A DNA stretch of 64,000 bases from [Clostridium] fimetarium (GTDB lineage Bacteria; Bacillota; Clostridia; Lachnospirales; Lachnospiraceae): NCBI RefSeq assembly GCF_900111235.1, contig NZ_FOJI01000002.1:248001-312000 (forward strand), written 5' to 3'. A program made the translations under genes and the position numbers. Under the pieces are notes generated by a model that saw nothing but the letters and a program-made list of their open reading frames with translations, had not been told where the DNA came from and searched no databases. This document shows positions 34,866 through 43,887 of this stretch, one piece after another. Within the stretch, counting starts at the first letter, position 1. Every line of letters starts with the position of its first letter.

Positions 34866-36974
34866 TTAAAATATTGACATTGTTAAGAAGAATGTAGACA
34901 ATAGTGATGCTACAAGTGAAACAACAGTAATCTGCGTATTAATGGAAGGTCCTGCAGTGTCTTTAAATGGATCACCTACGGTATCTCCAACAACGGCTGC
35001 TTTATGAGTATCAGAACCTTTACCGCCATTATGACCTGACTCAACATATTTCTTTGTGTTATCCCATAGGCCACCAGAGTTGGACATAAATAGTGCAAAT
35101 AATAATCCACTAATTATGTTACCTGTTAAGAATCCACCAGTGGCTTTAACGCCTCCAATGAAACCAACTAGAACGGTTATTATAATTACGAACAATCCGG
35201 CTGGAACAAGCTCTTTGATTGCACCAGTAGTTGCAATTTCAATACATTTATCATATTCAGGAACAACTCCCTTTTTCCCTTCTCTTAAGCCGATAATCTC
35301 ATTGAACTGACGGTGAATTTCTTTTATCATACGCTGAGCATTACGCTGAACTCCGAGAATTAACATTGCAGAAAAAACGGCAGGTATTGCAGCGCCCACT
35401 AATAAACCAAAGAAAACAAGAGGATCCATAATGTCAAATCCGGTAAGAGCTGGCATATGAAGGTCTGGAGTAGCAATATTAAGTTCGGTAATCTTAACAT
35501 TTACTTCACTGATAAATGTACCAAGCAAAGCAATTACTGTAAGACCAGCAGCTCCAATCGCAAAACCTTTTGTTATTGCTTTTACAGTATTGCCAGCGCT
35601 GTCAAGTGAATCTGTTATTTCAAGTGCTGTGTCCCCTAAGTCGCCCATCTCAACAAGACCACGGCCATTATCAACAATTGGGCCATAAGCATCATTTGAT
35701 ATAATCATTGCAACAATGGATAACATACCGACAGCAGCCATTGCGATTCCAAACATGGCATAGCCAGGACCTAATGGTTCACATACTTTGTATGCAGCAA
35801 GAGCTGAAACTCCAATGCCTATCATTGCGGGGAAAGCACTTATGAAACCATAGGAAATACCAGACAAAATTGTAAATGCTGGTCCAGATTCAGAAGCAGT
35901 GGCTACAATATGAACAGGCTTTTTCGTGTCGTTGGTGAAGTAATCGCTTGCGATTCCAATAATAACACCAACCAATAAACCAATAATACTTGCTAACCAG
36001 ATACGCCATTCAAAATTAAAAGCATATGTAGCAGCTCCAGTTAAAGCTGCAAAAACTCCAGTTGTAATATATGTACTACTATTTAATGCTCTGGTAGGAC
36101 TTCCGTTTTTTCCTATTCTTGCGGTTGCGACACCGATAATGGACGCTAACAAACCAAGTGTTGCATAGCAAAGAACCATAGAAGAATTAATTGTATTACC
36201 ATTTATCGTATCTATATCTGAGCCAATTACAAGAGCCGCAGCCATTGAAGCAACATTAGAATCAAATAAGTCGGCACCCATACCAGCTACATCACCAACA
36301 TTATCACCGACATTATCTGCAATTACAGCAGGGTTTCTTGGATCATCTTCAGGAATACCAAGTTCAACTTTCCCTACTAAATCAGCACTGATATCAGCTG
36401 TTTTGGTAAAGATACCACCACCAGCTTTTGCAAAAAGTGCGAGTGAACTTGCTCCAAAGCTAAATCCTAAAAGAGCAGTTGTGTTGTCTGTTAAGATGAG
36501 AACTAAAGTCACACCTAACAAACTGCTTCCAACAACCGCCATGCCCATTACGGCTCCACCACGAAATCCAGCCATAAAAGATGGCTTAATTCCTTTTGTG
36601 GAAGCTTCAGCAGCTTTCATATTCGCAATTGTTGAAACTGTTATTCCTATTTTACCTGCAATTGCTGAAAATATCGTACCACATAGGTAAGCGACTACAA
36701 CAATTACATTGTCTAGCGGATTGCCCATCCAGATAGGTGAAGGAAGAAATACAAAAATAATGATTGCAGCTACCCCACAGAATCGTGCAAGCGTTTCGTA
36801 TTCTTTCTTTAAGAATGTGTTAGCCCCGTTTTTAATTAATTTACCAATGCTGGCGATTTGTGGATTAGAAGCAGGCAGAGCTTTTACCCACTTATATAGC
36901 CAGAATGCTTCCCCAAAAGCTGCTAATGATATAATAATGGCAGCAATTTGGAAAAATTGAGTGTTAGTACCCAT
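34866..36974 (-). CDS. hppA: Membrane-bound proton-pumping pyrophosphatase
   Basis: The 702-residue protein has ~16 helices and the signature DDPRNPAVIADNVGDNVGD, plus DNVGDVAGMGADLFDS, of the membrane pyrophosphatases that couple PPi hydrolysis to ion export. The segment GNTVKAITKGFAIG has Lys at the position that decides potassium dependence (Ala in potassium-dependent enzymes) and Thr three residues on, which points to the potassium-independent H+-pumping class. The start is at Met (minus 36974) after GAGG; the frame extends 12 bases further. It is divergent from the DUF3494 gene. PPi recycling is common in such anaerobes. Confidence 0.95.
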   Translation of the reverse strand: MGTNTQFFQIAAIIISLAAFGEAFWLYKWVKALPASNPQIASIGKLIKNGANTFLKKEYETLARFCGVAAIIIFVFLPSPIWMGNPLDNVIVVVAYLCGTIFSAIAGKIGITVSTIANMKAAEASTKGIKPSFMAGFRGGAVMGMAVVGSSLLGVTLVLILTDNTTALLGFSFGASSLALFAKAGGGIFTKTADISADLVGKVELGIPEDDPRNPAVIADNVGDNVGDVAGMGADLFDSNVASMAAALVIGSDIDTINGNTINSSMVLCYATLGLLASIIGVATARIGKNGSPTRALNSSTYITTGVFAALTGAATYAFNFEWRIWLASIIGLLVGVIIGIASDYFTNDTKKPVHIVATASESGPAFTILSGISYGFISAFPAMIGIGVSALAAYKVCEPLGPGYAMFGIAMAAVGMLSIVAMIISNDAYGPIVDNGRGLVEMGDLGDTALEITDSLDSAGNTVKAITKGFAIGAAGLTVIALLGTFISEVNVKITELNIATPDLHMPALTGFDIMDPLVFFGLLVGAAIPAVFSAMLILGVQRNAQRMIKEIHRQFNEIIGLREGKKGVVPEYDKCIEIATTGAIKELVPAGLFVIIITVLVGFIGGVKATGGFLTGNIISGLLFALFMSNSGGLWDNTKKYVESGHNGGKGSDTHKAAVVGDTVGDPFKDTAGPSINTQITVVSLVASLLSTFFLTMSIF

Positions 36975-37478
36975 AATTTTCCTCATTTCCGCACTGCTTT
37001 TAATGGCTCGCGTAGCGAGACAATGTGCATATCAAGTTCATGAAAAAGCAGTGCAGACACAAACTTGTGTATGAAAGATAGCAAACTTTTCATACTTCCA
37101 TTTTATGGCATTATATTTTAAATATACTATCTATAATATCACTAACATAAAATACGCACAATATAATTGCATAAATAATTGAAAAAAATATACAAAACTG
37201 ACAATGAATCATATAGTTACTAATAATAAGAAATGAATCTTTTGCCCAAATATATAAAATCAAGTCAACTGTAAATAATTCCCAGTACAAACAATTGTAA
37301 ACGTGTTATGATAATGTATATAAAGTAAGTATGATATACTATATAAAGTGTATGACTACTACCGTTAAAAGTATGCTTAATATTCATATGGAAATAAAAT
37401 ATAATAATCAATTTTGTGATTTAGCACGAGTTAAGAATTAAATAAAAATAGTTTTATAAGTATGAGGAGATAAAAAAT
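36975..37478. other. Divergent promoter region of hppA and the adhesin gene
   Basis: This stretch of 504 bases holds no gene. I see a short hairpin (CTCGC-GTA-GCGAG at 37007) and an inverted repeat GTATGAAA...TTTTCATAC at 37071-37098 close to hppA. A promoter-like AT tract (TATACT at 37334, then ATGATATACTATATAAAG) lies nearer the adhesin gene. It is probably two back-to-back promoters with a leader. Confidence 0.5.
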
Positions 37479-38615
37479 ATGAAAATACCCAAGAAGAAAT
37501 CGATGGCATTATTGCTAATACTTTCAATGTTAGTATTGCTTGTAGTAAAAATCCCATTATCATCTAATGCAGCCGAGGTAAAAGTGAATTTAAGATCAAC
37601 TGCTAGCTTTGCAATTTTAGCTGGGGAAACAATCACAAATACCGGATCAAGTGTGATAAATGGCGATGCAGGTGGAGACGTAGGAGTTTATCCAGGTTCT
37701 GCTTTTACGGGAGATACTAAAGTAACAATCGCCGGTGCTGTACATTTAAGTGATGCTATAGCAGAACAAGCAAAGCAAGACTTAGTGCTAGCATATGATG
37801 ATGCGGCAGGAAGAATACCAACAACAACATTTACTGAAACAGACAATCAACTTGGTGGAAAAACATTAACAACAGGTGTCTATGCTTTCGGTCATGCTAC
37901 TACTGCTAATTTAACAGCAAGTAGTCCGTTGATTCTTGATGCACAAGGTGATCCTGAAGCAGTATTTATATTCCAAGCATCTTCTGACCTTGTCACAGCA
38001 TCAGGTAGTCAGATTGTACTAGTTAATGGGGCTAAGTTTTGCCGAATATTTTGGCAAGTGACAAGCTCTGCAACATTAGGAACAGGCTCTCATTTTGTTG
38101 GACATATATTTGCTCTGACATCTATACAAGCGCAGACTGGAGCTACAATTCAAGGCCAGTTACTGGCAAGAAATGGATCAGTTACTTTAGATAACAATAC
38201 TATAACAAATGGTTTGTGTACTACTGTTGGCGAGAATGAGACTGCGTCTGTAACAGCAGGAACTACAGCAGCAACTACAGCAGGAACTACAGCAGCAACT
38301 ACAGCAGGAACTACAGCAGCAACTACAGCAGCAACTACAGCACCAACTACAGCCGCAACTACAGCGGCAACTACAGCACCAACCACGGCGGCAACTACAG
38401 CGGTGACGACACCTGCAATTACAGCTACAACCACAGCTTCGACTTCAACTGAGACAACAGCAGAGACTGAGACAGAAGTTGTGAAAGAGGGAACTAGTCC
38501 TCAAACTGGAGATTACTCAGCTGATTATTCTGATATGGGGATGACAGCAGCAGCTAGTGGTATTTTTCTAGCAATCAACGGTGTAATATTATATTTACGT
38601 AGAAAAAATAGTTAG
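37479..38615 (+). CDS. Sortase-anchored DUF3494 (ice-binding-like) surface protein
   Basis: A signal peptide is visible (KKKSMALLLILSMLVLLVV ... SNAAE, cut near residue 30). The DUF3494 ice-binding-like domain follows (about 38-250): FAILAGETITNTGSSVINGDAG, LGGKTLTTGVYAFG, then AVFIFQASSDLVTASGSQIVL. A Thr/Ala/Pro low-complexity stalk of ~65 residues repeats TTAATTAG-like units. The C-terminal SPQTGDYS motif with a membrane helix and RRKNS tail is a sortase signal of the LPXTG type. In a strict anaerobe the DUF3494 fold is more likely an adhesive beta-solenoid than an antifreeze. Confidence 0.9.
   Translation: MKIPKKKSMALLLILSMLVLLVVKIPLSSNAAEVKVNLRSTASFAILAGETITNTGSSVINGDAGGDVGVYPGSAFTGDTKVTIAGAVHLSDAIAEQAKQDLVLAYDDAAGRIPTTTFTETDNQLGGKTLTTGVYAFGHATTANLTASSPLILDAQGDPEAVFIFQASSDLVTASGSQIVLVNGAKFCRIFWQVTSSATLGTGSHFVGHIFALTSIQAQTGATIQGQLLARNGSVTLDNNTITNGLCTTVGENETASVTAGTTAATTAGTTAATTAGTTAATTAATTAPTTAATTAATTAPTTAATTAVTTPAITATTTASTSTETTAETETEVVKEGTSPQTGDYSADYSDMGMTAAASGIFLAINGVILYLRRKNS
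38250..38420 (+). repeat. 12-bp tandem repeats coding for the Thr/Ala stalk
   Basis: About 14 units of ACTACAGCAG(C/G)A-type sequence encode T-A-A-T or T-A-G-T peptides. Some positions have synonymous change only. Such repeats can vary in length between strains and would change the reach of the adhesin. Confidence 0.85.
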
Positions 38616-38648
38616 TTCTGAGATTTAATAGGAATTGATTCCGATTAC

Positions 38649-38680
38649 ACACCCCGTTTAATAAACGGGGTGTATTTGAA
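38649..38680 (+). terminator. Terminator after the adhesin gene
   Basis: ACACCCCGTTTA pairs with TAAACGGGGTGT in a near-perfect hairpin with a very short loop, followed by ATTTG. The strong GC stem identifies it although the T-run is short. Confidence 0.75.
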
Positions 38681-38700
38681 TTAAGGGCCTGTTTACATGT

Positions 38701-38726
38701 TGGTAACGTTACCACATATGAAAATC
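38701..38726. promoter_or_regulatory. AACGTT regulator site upstream of the chemoreceptor gene
   Basis: TGGTAACGTTACCA is a perfect 14-base palindrome (38701-38714) with the central CG of LacI-family operators, followed by ACATATGAAAATC. The same composite motif occurs three times before iorA (41171-41244). It lies 25 bases upstream of the -35 box of the promoter at 38751. Confidence 0.6.
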
Positions 38727-38750
38727 TAAGGAAGCTTTTTTATATTAAGT

Positions 38751-38779
38751 TTGACTTTTAATTAAGATATGTCTATAAT
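38751..38779 (+). promoter_or_regulatory. Sigma-A type promoter of the chemoreceptor gene
   Basis: TTGACT (38751-38756), a 17-base spacer and TATAAT (38774-38779). It gives a leader of ~160 bases with an inverted repeat near 38820-38847 (CGTATATAGT ... ACTATACG). Confidence 0.8.
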
Positions 38780-38946
38780 GTGAAAAGTGTCAAAAAATAC
38801 AAAACGTATCAAATTGCCCACGTATATAGTACTTAAGAACTATACGAATAGGGACCAGATTTAATGATTAAAATATTAGAGGTATTAATAAAGAAATTAT
38901 AAATCAGGATTTGAAATTAATAATCTTACATAAGAAAGGAATATTT

Positions 38947-41031
38947 ATGAAATCAATACGTAAAAAATTAGTTATTTATACGTTAGTACTCGTAATGTTA
39001 CCATTGCTAATCTCTAATATCATAAACATCAGTTATATTAATAAGAATTATGCAAAAGAATTAGTCCAAAACAATAAGGTTCTTGCAGGTTCTATTTCAG
39101 ACCAGGTAACAGCATTTATTGAAAAAGGGTATTCAATTACTGAACAAATAGTTTTAAATAGTGATATAAAGGGATTTGTACCAACAGAACAAAAGCAGAT
39201 AATTGTAAATGCAATTGATAAAAATCCATATTTTGATTTGCTTTATGTACAAGGAACTGATGGCATGCAAACTACTAGAACAAGTGGAACATTAGGTGAC
39301 CGTTCAAGTAGATGGTGGTTTATTAAGGTTATGCAAGAGAAGTCATCTTTTGTAAGTAAATCATATTATTCAATATCAAGTAATACGCCAGTGTCAACAA
39401 TAGCGATGCCTATTTATGATAATAATAAACTAGTAGGTGTAATGGGAGCTGATATTAAATTAGATGAGCTTCAGAAGAAAATTGAAAAGTACAGTGAAGG
39501 TAGCAAATATGCTTTTATCGTGGATGGTGAAGGCGTTGTTGTTGCTCATCCGGATAAAGTGCAGATATCAGAACTTTATAATTATAAAATAATGAAAAAA
39601 ACTGTTTTAAAGACAGATGCAAGTGGAAAGGTTTTAACAGATGCAAGCGGAAATCAACAGACAGAAGATCTTGCAATAGAAGTTCCAGAAACTTTGAATC
39701 AAATAACGCAGAAAGCACTTAATGGTGAAACAGGATCTGCAACTTATAAAAACAATGAAGGAGTTGAAGTGATAAGTGCTTATGAAAGCATATCAATTCC
39801 TGGAACATCTGATAACTGGGCAGTAATTACTGTTGAAAATAAGTCAGATGCGATGGCTTTCATTAATAACACGCAGTATCTTAGCATTTTGGTATCAATC
39901 ATAGCAATTATAGTAGCTGCTGTTTTAATATCAATTATAGCAACCAGAATTGCAAATCCGATAAAAAGGTCTGCAGAATATCTTAGTCAGATTGCACAAG
40001 GTGACTTTTCAATAGAAGTTAATAAAAAGTATTTATCTCAAAAAGATGAGATTGGTATTATTGCAAATGGTATTGAGAATATGAAGAATTCATTAAAGAA
40101 TTTAGTAATGAGTATATCTACTGAATCAATAAATATTGAAAATGAAGTTGAAAATGTAATTACTAATATGAGTCAGTTAAATGACAATTTAGAGAGTGTG
40201 TCAGCAACAACCGAAGAACTCGCGGCTAGCACGGAAGAGAGTGCGGCTACATCACAGGAAATGGCAGCTACTTCTCAAGAAATAGAAAAAGCGGTGCAAA
40301 CTATTGCAGAGAACTCCCAAAAGGGTGCATTAGCTGCAAAAGATATCAGTATAAGAGCAGAAAAAACTAAAGAATCGGTAACAATGTCACAAAAAAGAGC
40401 GGCTGCGTTATTAGTTGATACAAAAGAGCAGCTGTTCAAAGCAATAGAGCAATCCAAAGTGGTAGGGCAGATAAATGTCTTATCTGATGTAATAATGAAA
40501 ATAACAGCACAGACGAATTTGTTGGCGTTAAATGCCAGTATTGAAGCCGCAAGGGCAGGAGAGGCAGGTCGAGGCTTCTCAGTTGTGGCAGATCAAATTA
40601 GACAGCTTGCTGAACAATCAAAAAAAGCAGTTTTAGATATTCAGAATGTAACAACAATGGTAACATCATCAGTGGAAAATTTGTCACAGAGTTCAAATAG
40701 TCTTTTAAACTTTGTTTCAACAGATGTCCATAATGATTATCAGAGTATGTTGGAAGTCGTAAATAAATATAATGAGGACGCTAGGTTTATTGATGATCTG
40801 ATATCAGAATTCAGTGCAACGTCAGAAGAGTTATTAGCTTCGATAGAAAATATTACAGGTTCAATCGATGGAGTGGCAACGGCCGCAAATGAAAGTGCCG
40901 GGGGAACAACGGATATTGCGAACAGAATAGCTGAGACCAATATACATTCTAATGATGTAATGGAAAAAATAATGAAAACAAAAAAGAGCGCAGATATTTT
41001 GAAAACAGAAATTTCTAAATTCAAGTTATAA
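38947..41031 (+). CDS. Methyl-accepting chemotaxis protein with dCache sensor
   Basis: The start ATG 38947 is preceded by AAAGGA; the longer frame from 38911 has none. TM1 is at residues ~7-30 and TM2 at ~311-335. A double-Cache extracellular region lies between them ([29 protein letters not shown] are typical). HAMP ([15 protein letters not shown]) and the signalling domain with the conserved hairpin ([24 protein letters not shown]) follow. It probably senses small organic ligands such as amino acids. The shared AACGTT motif links it to the ior genes. Confidence 0.95.
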   Translation: MKSIRKKLVIYTLVLVMLPLLISNIINISYINKNYAKELVQNNKVLAGSISDQVTAFIEKGYSITEQIVLNSDIKGFVPTEQKQIIVNAIDKNPYFDLLYVQGTDGMQTTRTSGTLGDRSSRWWFIKVMQEKSSFVSKSYYSISSNTPVSTIAMPIYDNNKLVGVMGADIKLDELQKKIEKYSEGSKYAFIVDGEGVVVAHPDKVQISELYNYKIMKKTVLKTDASGKVLTDASGNQQTEDLAIEVPETLNQITQKALNGETGSATYKNNEGVEVISAYESISIPGTSDNWAVITVENKSDAMAFINNTQYLSILVSIIAIIVAAVLISIIATRIANPIKRSAEYLSQIAQGDFSIEVNKKYLSQKDEIGIIANGIENMKNSLKNLVMSISTESINIENEVENVITNMSQLNDNLESVSATTEELAASTEESAATSQEMAATSQEIEKAVQTIAENSQKGALAAKDISIRAEKTKESVTMSQKRAAALLVDTKEQLFKAIEQSKVVGQINVLSDVIMKITAQTNLLALNASIEAARAGEAGRGFSVVADQIRQLAEQSKKAVLDIQNVTTMVTSSVENLSQSSNSLLNFVSTDVHNDYQSMLEVVNKYNEDARFIDDLISEFSATSEELLASIENITGSIDGVATAANESAGGTTDIANRIAETNIHSNDVMEKIMKTKKSADILKTEISKFKL

Positions 41032-41078
41032 TGATACGAAGGGTGTTCAAGAAATAGGCTATTTTCAAAATTAATTAT

Positions 41079-41112
41079 AAAGCTCCAGCTTTTAGCTGGT
41101 GCTTTATTTGTT
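41079..41112 (+). terminator. Terminator of the chemoreceptor gene
   Basis: AAAGCTCCAGCT pairs with AGCTGGTGCTTT around TTT, followed by ATTTGTTT. Confidence 0.8.
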
Positions 41113-41170
41113 TAAGCCGTTTCGTTGTAAAAAATTAATTTTAAGTAGAGAAAGAAATTATAGTTTCAGA

Positions 41171-41244
41171 GTAACGTTTCCACATATGAATCATATAACG
41201 TTTCCACATGTGAAAATCATAGTAACGTTACCATATATGAGAAT
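41171..41244. promoter_or_regulatory. Three AACGTT repeats upstream of the ior promoter
   Basis: Three copies of TAACGTT(A/T)CCA(C/T)AT(A/G)TGA begin at about 41171, 41195 and 41222, spaced 24-27 bases, and the last ends just before the -35 box. The copies agree with the single site at 38701 upstream of the chemoreceptor. Each has the AACGTT core. Candidate sites for one activator or repressor. Confidence 0.7.
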
Positions 41245-41248
41245 TTAG

Positions 41249-41277
41249 TTGACAAATACTACCGTCGGTATTATATA
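41249..41277 (+). promoter_or_regulatory. Sigma-A type promoter of iorA-iorB-paaK
   Basis: TTGACA (41249-41254), a 17-base spacer and TATATA (41272-41277). The spacer contains the palindrome TACCGTCGGTA, a likely operator. The leader to iorA is ~155 bases. Confidence 0.8.
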
Positions 41278-41334
41278 TATAATATATGAAAAAGTGGACA
41301 GTTATTGTCAATTTAATTGGTATCACAGAGGTTT

Positions 41335-41373
41335 AAGCTTTTGTCCCTTTTATTGGGATAGAGGCTTTTTTTA
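41335..41373 (+). terminator. Intrinsic terminator in the ior leader (attenuator candidate)
   Basis: AAGCTTTTGTCCC (41335-41347) pairs with GGGATAGAGGCTT (41355-41367) over 13 pairs, including G-T pairs, and runs into TTTTTTT. It lies between the promoter at 41249 and iorA, so it must be read through for expression. The chemoreceptor has its own terminator at 41079. Regulation by antitermination or a small-molecule- or tRNA-responsive leader is plausible, but no known riboswitch consensus is seen. Confidence 0.6.
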
Positions 41374-41438
41374 CGTCAAAGGATAAATAAATTAAAATAA
41401 GAAAGTAAAGTGTAATTTATACATTTGAAGGGAGAAAT

Positions 41439-43241
41439 ATGAAAATGGAGTTATTAATGGGAAATCAGGCGATCGCAATGGGTGCAATCCGCGCCGGAGT
41501 TGGAGTGGTTACGGGATATCCTGGAACGCCATCAACAGAAATACTTGAAACAATTGCAAAGAAAAATCCGGGGAATATTTATGTAGAGTGGTCCGTGAAT
41601 GAAAAATCAGCATTAGAGGTTGCGGCTGGTGCTGCATATGCTGGACAGCGAACAATGGTAACAATGAAACAAGTTGGAATGAATGTAGCTTCAGATCCAC
41701 TAATGAGTCTTGCATATATTGGCGTAAAGGGGGGGATGGTAATTGTTGTAGCCGACGATCCAGGACCTATTTCGTCGCAGACAGAACAAGACAGCCGTCA
41801 TTTTGGTATCTTTGCAAAACTACCGGTATTTGATCCTTCATCACCGGAAGAAGCATACCTTATGATAGGTGATGCATTTGAATATTCCGAAAAGTATAAT
41901 ACACCTGTATTGTTTCGACCAACGACAAGAGTTTGTCATGCTTATGCCACAGTGCAGATAGATGAAAATTGTTATCAATTTAAGCCAGAGGGTTTTATAA
42001 AAGATTCAAAGTGGGTTATTTTTCCTCGCCTTTCATATTATAATCATATTAAATTAGAAGAAAGACAACCAATTTTAAGCAAAGATTTTTCATCATACAT
42101 ATTTAATTTAGTAATAGGAACTGGTAAAAAGGGTGTTGCAACAGGCGGTATTAGTTACGCATATACGCGTGAAGCGTTATCTACAATCAAGGGTGACTGT
42201 AAACTTTTTAAAGTTGCCACACCACATCCATTTCCAGAAGAGCTTGCATTAGAATTTTTAGAGGGACTTGAAGAAGTTCTTGTAATAGAAGAACTAGATC
42301 CTGTAATTGAAAAAGAACTTATATATCTTTGCGGAAAGTACAATCTCAAGGTGAAAATAATGGGAAAACTCACAAAGCATGTACAAAATGCAGGAGAAAA
42401 TACGGTGGAATCAGTTACTCAGGCTATTTCAAAATTCCTTGAGATACCTGCTCCTAAACCAAAGGCGGTAATGGATTTACCATCACTTCCTGTAAGACCA
42501 CCAGTTTTATGTGCAGGCTGCCCTCATAGAGCATCCTTTTATGCAGTAAAAAAGGCAATGAAAGGTAAAAAAGCAGCGTTTTCTGGTGATATCGGTTGTT
42601 ATACCTTAGGAAATGCGAAGCCGCTTGAAATGGTTGATACTTGCCTTTGTATGGGTGCAGGAATCACAATTGCACAAGGGTTACACCGAGTGGAACCAGA
42701 TACTATAAATTTTGCATTTGTGGGGGATTCTACATTTTTTCATACGGGAATTCCAGGTGTGATTAATGCAGTATATAATGAAACAGATATTGTACTTATC
42801 GTTTTAGATAACTCAACAACGGCCATGACTGGTAATCAGCCACATCCTGGAACTGGTAGAACAATGATGGGAAATGTCACTGAAAAAATCGATATTAGTA
42901 ATGTGTTAAAAGCAATCGGAGTAAAACATGTAGTAACAATTAATCCATTTGATTTAGAAAATGCAATGAAAGAGGTGAAAGTAGCTGCCGAGTTTAAGGG
43001 TATTTCAGCCATTGTATTTAAAGCTCCCTGTATAGCCGTGGCGCCTCCGTCACCATTATATTCAGTAGATAACAAGAAATGTACCGGATGTAAAAAGTGC
43101 ATAAAAGAATTAGGTTGTCCAGCTATAATAAAAGATGGAGACAAAGTCAAAATAGATCAAGCACTATGCTATGGTTGCACGCTATGTGAAAATATTTGTC
43201 CATTTCATGCAATTGGAGGAACAGATGTTGAAAGAAAATAA
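41439..43241 (+). CDS. iorA: Indolepyruvate:ferredoxin oxidoreductase, alpha subunit
   Basis: The 600-residue subunit converts aryl-pyruvates from aromatic amino acids to aryl-acetyl-CoA, reducing ferredoxin. The N-terminal region (VVTGYPGTPSTEILE) belongs to the pyrimidine-type half. The thiamine-binding half has GDIGCYTLG and VGDSTFFHTG. The C terminus holds two 4Fe-4S motifs (CTGCKKCIKELGCP and CYGCTLCENICP). The ATG has GGGAG upstream. The gene is followed by iorB and paaK in one operon. Confidence 0.96.
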   Translation: MKMELLMGNQAIAMGAIRAGVGVVTGYPGTPSTEILETIAKKNPGNIYVEWSVNEKSALEVAAGAAYAGQRTMVTMKQVGMNVASDPLMSLAYIGVKGGMVIVVADDPGPISSQTEQDSRHFGIFAKLPVFDPSSPEEAYLMIGDAFEYSEKYNTPVLFRPTTRVCHAYATVQIDENCYQFKPEGFIKDSKWVIFPRLSYYNHIKLEERQPILSKDFSSYIFNLVIGTGKKGVATGGISYAYTREALSTIKGDCKLFKVATPHPFPEELALEFLEGLEEVLVIEELDPVIEKELIYLCGKYNLKVKIMGKLTKHVQNAGENTVESVTQAISKFLEIPAPKPKAVMDLPSLPVRPPVLCAGCPHRASFYAVKKAMKGKKAAFSGDIGCYTLGNAKPLEMVDTCLCMGAGITIAQGLHRVEPDTINFAFVGDSTFFHTGIPGVINAVYNETDIVLIVLDNSTTAMTGNQPHPGTGRTMMGNVTEKIDISNVLKAIGVKHVVTINPFDLENAMKEVKVAAEFKGISAIVFKAPCIAVAPPSPLYSVDNKKCTGCKKCIKELGCPAIIKDGDKVKIDQALCYGCTLCENICPFHAIGGTDVERK

Positions 43242-43269
43242 AGAGAGTGAAATACATAAGGGAGAAATA

Positions 43270-43887
43270 ATGATAAATTGTATCGTTACAGGTGTTGGTG
43301 GACAAGGAACTGTATTGGCATCAAAGTTAATCGCCCAATCAGCTATGAATAAAGGAATGAAGGTTCGTACATCAGAAACAATAGGGATGTCACAAAGAGG
43401 TGGTGGAGTTGTCAGCCATATTCGTATCGGTGATGAAATTTATTCACCTTTGATAAACATTAATTCAGCGGATGTAATTATTGGCTTTGAACCAGCTGAA
43501 GCAGTACGTTATTTACCTTATTTAAAAGAAGATGGTACAGTAATTGTGGCAAATTATCCAATAAAACCAGTAACTGATTCACTTTCTGATTTTAATTACA
43601 ATGGTGCTGATATGATAAAATTTCTAAAAGACAATGTTACACATTTGTTTATTTTAGATGCAGAGACTGTATTTGCAGAATGCGGTTCTATCAAAGTCTT
43701 AAATACTGCGCTTTTAGGAGTAACTGCAGCTTGTGGAGTTCTTGGGTTTTCTATGGAAGAAATGGAAAAATCAATTCATGAAAAAGTACGTGAAAAATTT
43801 ATTGATATGAATATAAAGGCACTGCATTTTGGTGCGGAAACTTTTTTGATGCAGAGAGGAGATAATCATGAATCAAACTCAATTTAA
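43270..43887 (+). CDS. iorB: Indolepyruvate:ferredoxin oxidoreductase, beta subunit
   Basis: The gamma-type catalytic half. The start is ATG 43270 (AGGGAGAAATA before it), so the product begins MINCIVTGVGGQG, the usual N terminus; an upstream ATG at 43225 (GGAGGA before it) is an alternative. The GVGGQGT nucleotide loop and the SHIRIGDEIYSPLI segment are typical. Length 205 residues. It overlaps the paaK start by 20 bases. Confidence 0.93.
   Translation: MINCIVTGVGGQGTVLASKLIAQSAMNKGMKVRTSETIGMSQRGGGVVSHIRIGDEIYSPLININSADVIIGFEPAEAVRYLPYLKEDGTVIVANYPIKPVTDSLSDFNYNGADMIKFLKDNVTHLFILDAETVFAECGSIKVLNTALLGVTAACGVLGFSMEEMEKSIHEKVREKFIDMNIKALHFGAETFLMQRGDNHESNSI

Noticed and set aside
38150-38434. 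Minus-strand frame rich in Val/Ala opposite the adhesin stalk
   Set aside because: It is the mirror of the ACTACAGCA repeat and has no start signal.
41278-41438. T-box leader for the ior operon
   Set aside because: The T-box sequence (AGGGTGG type) and specifier-loop layout are absent; only the terminator hairpin is seen.
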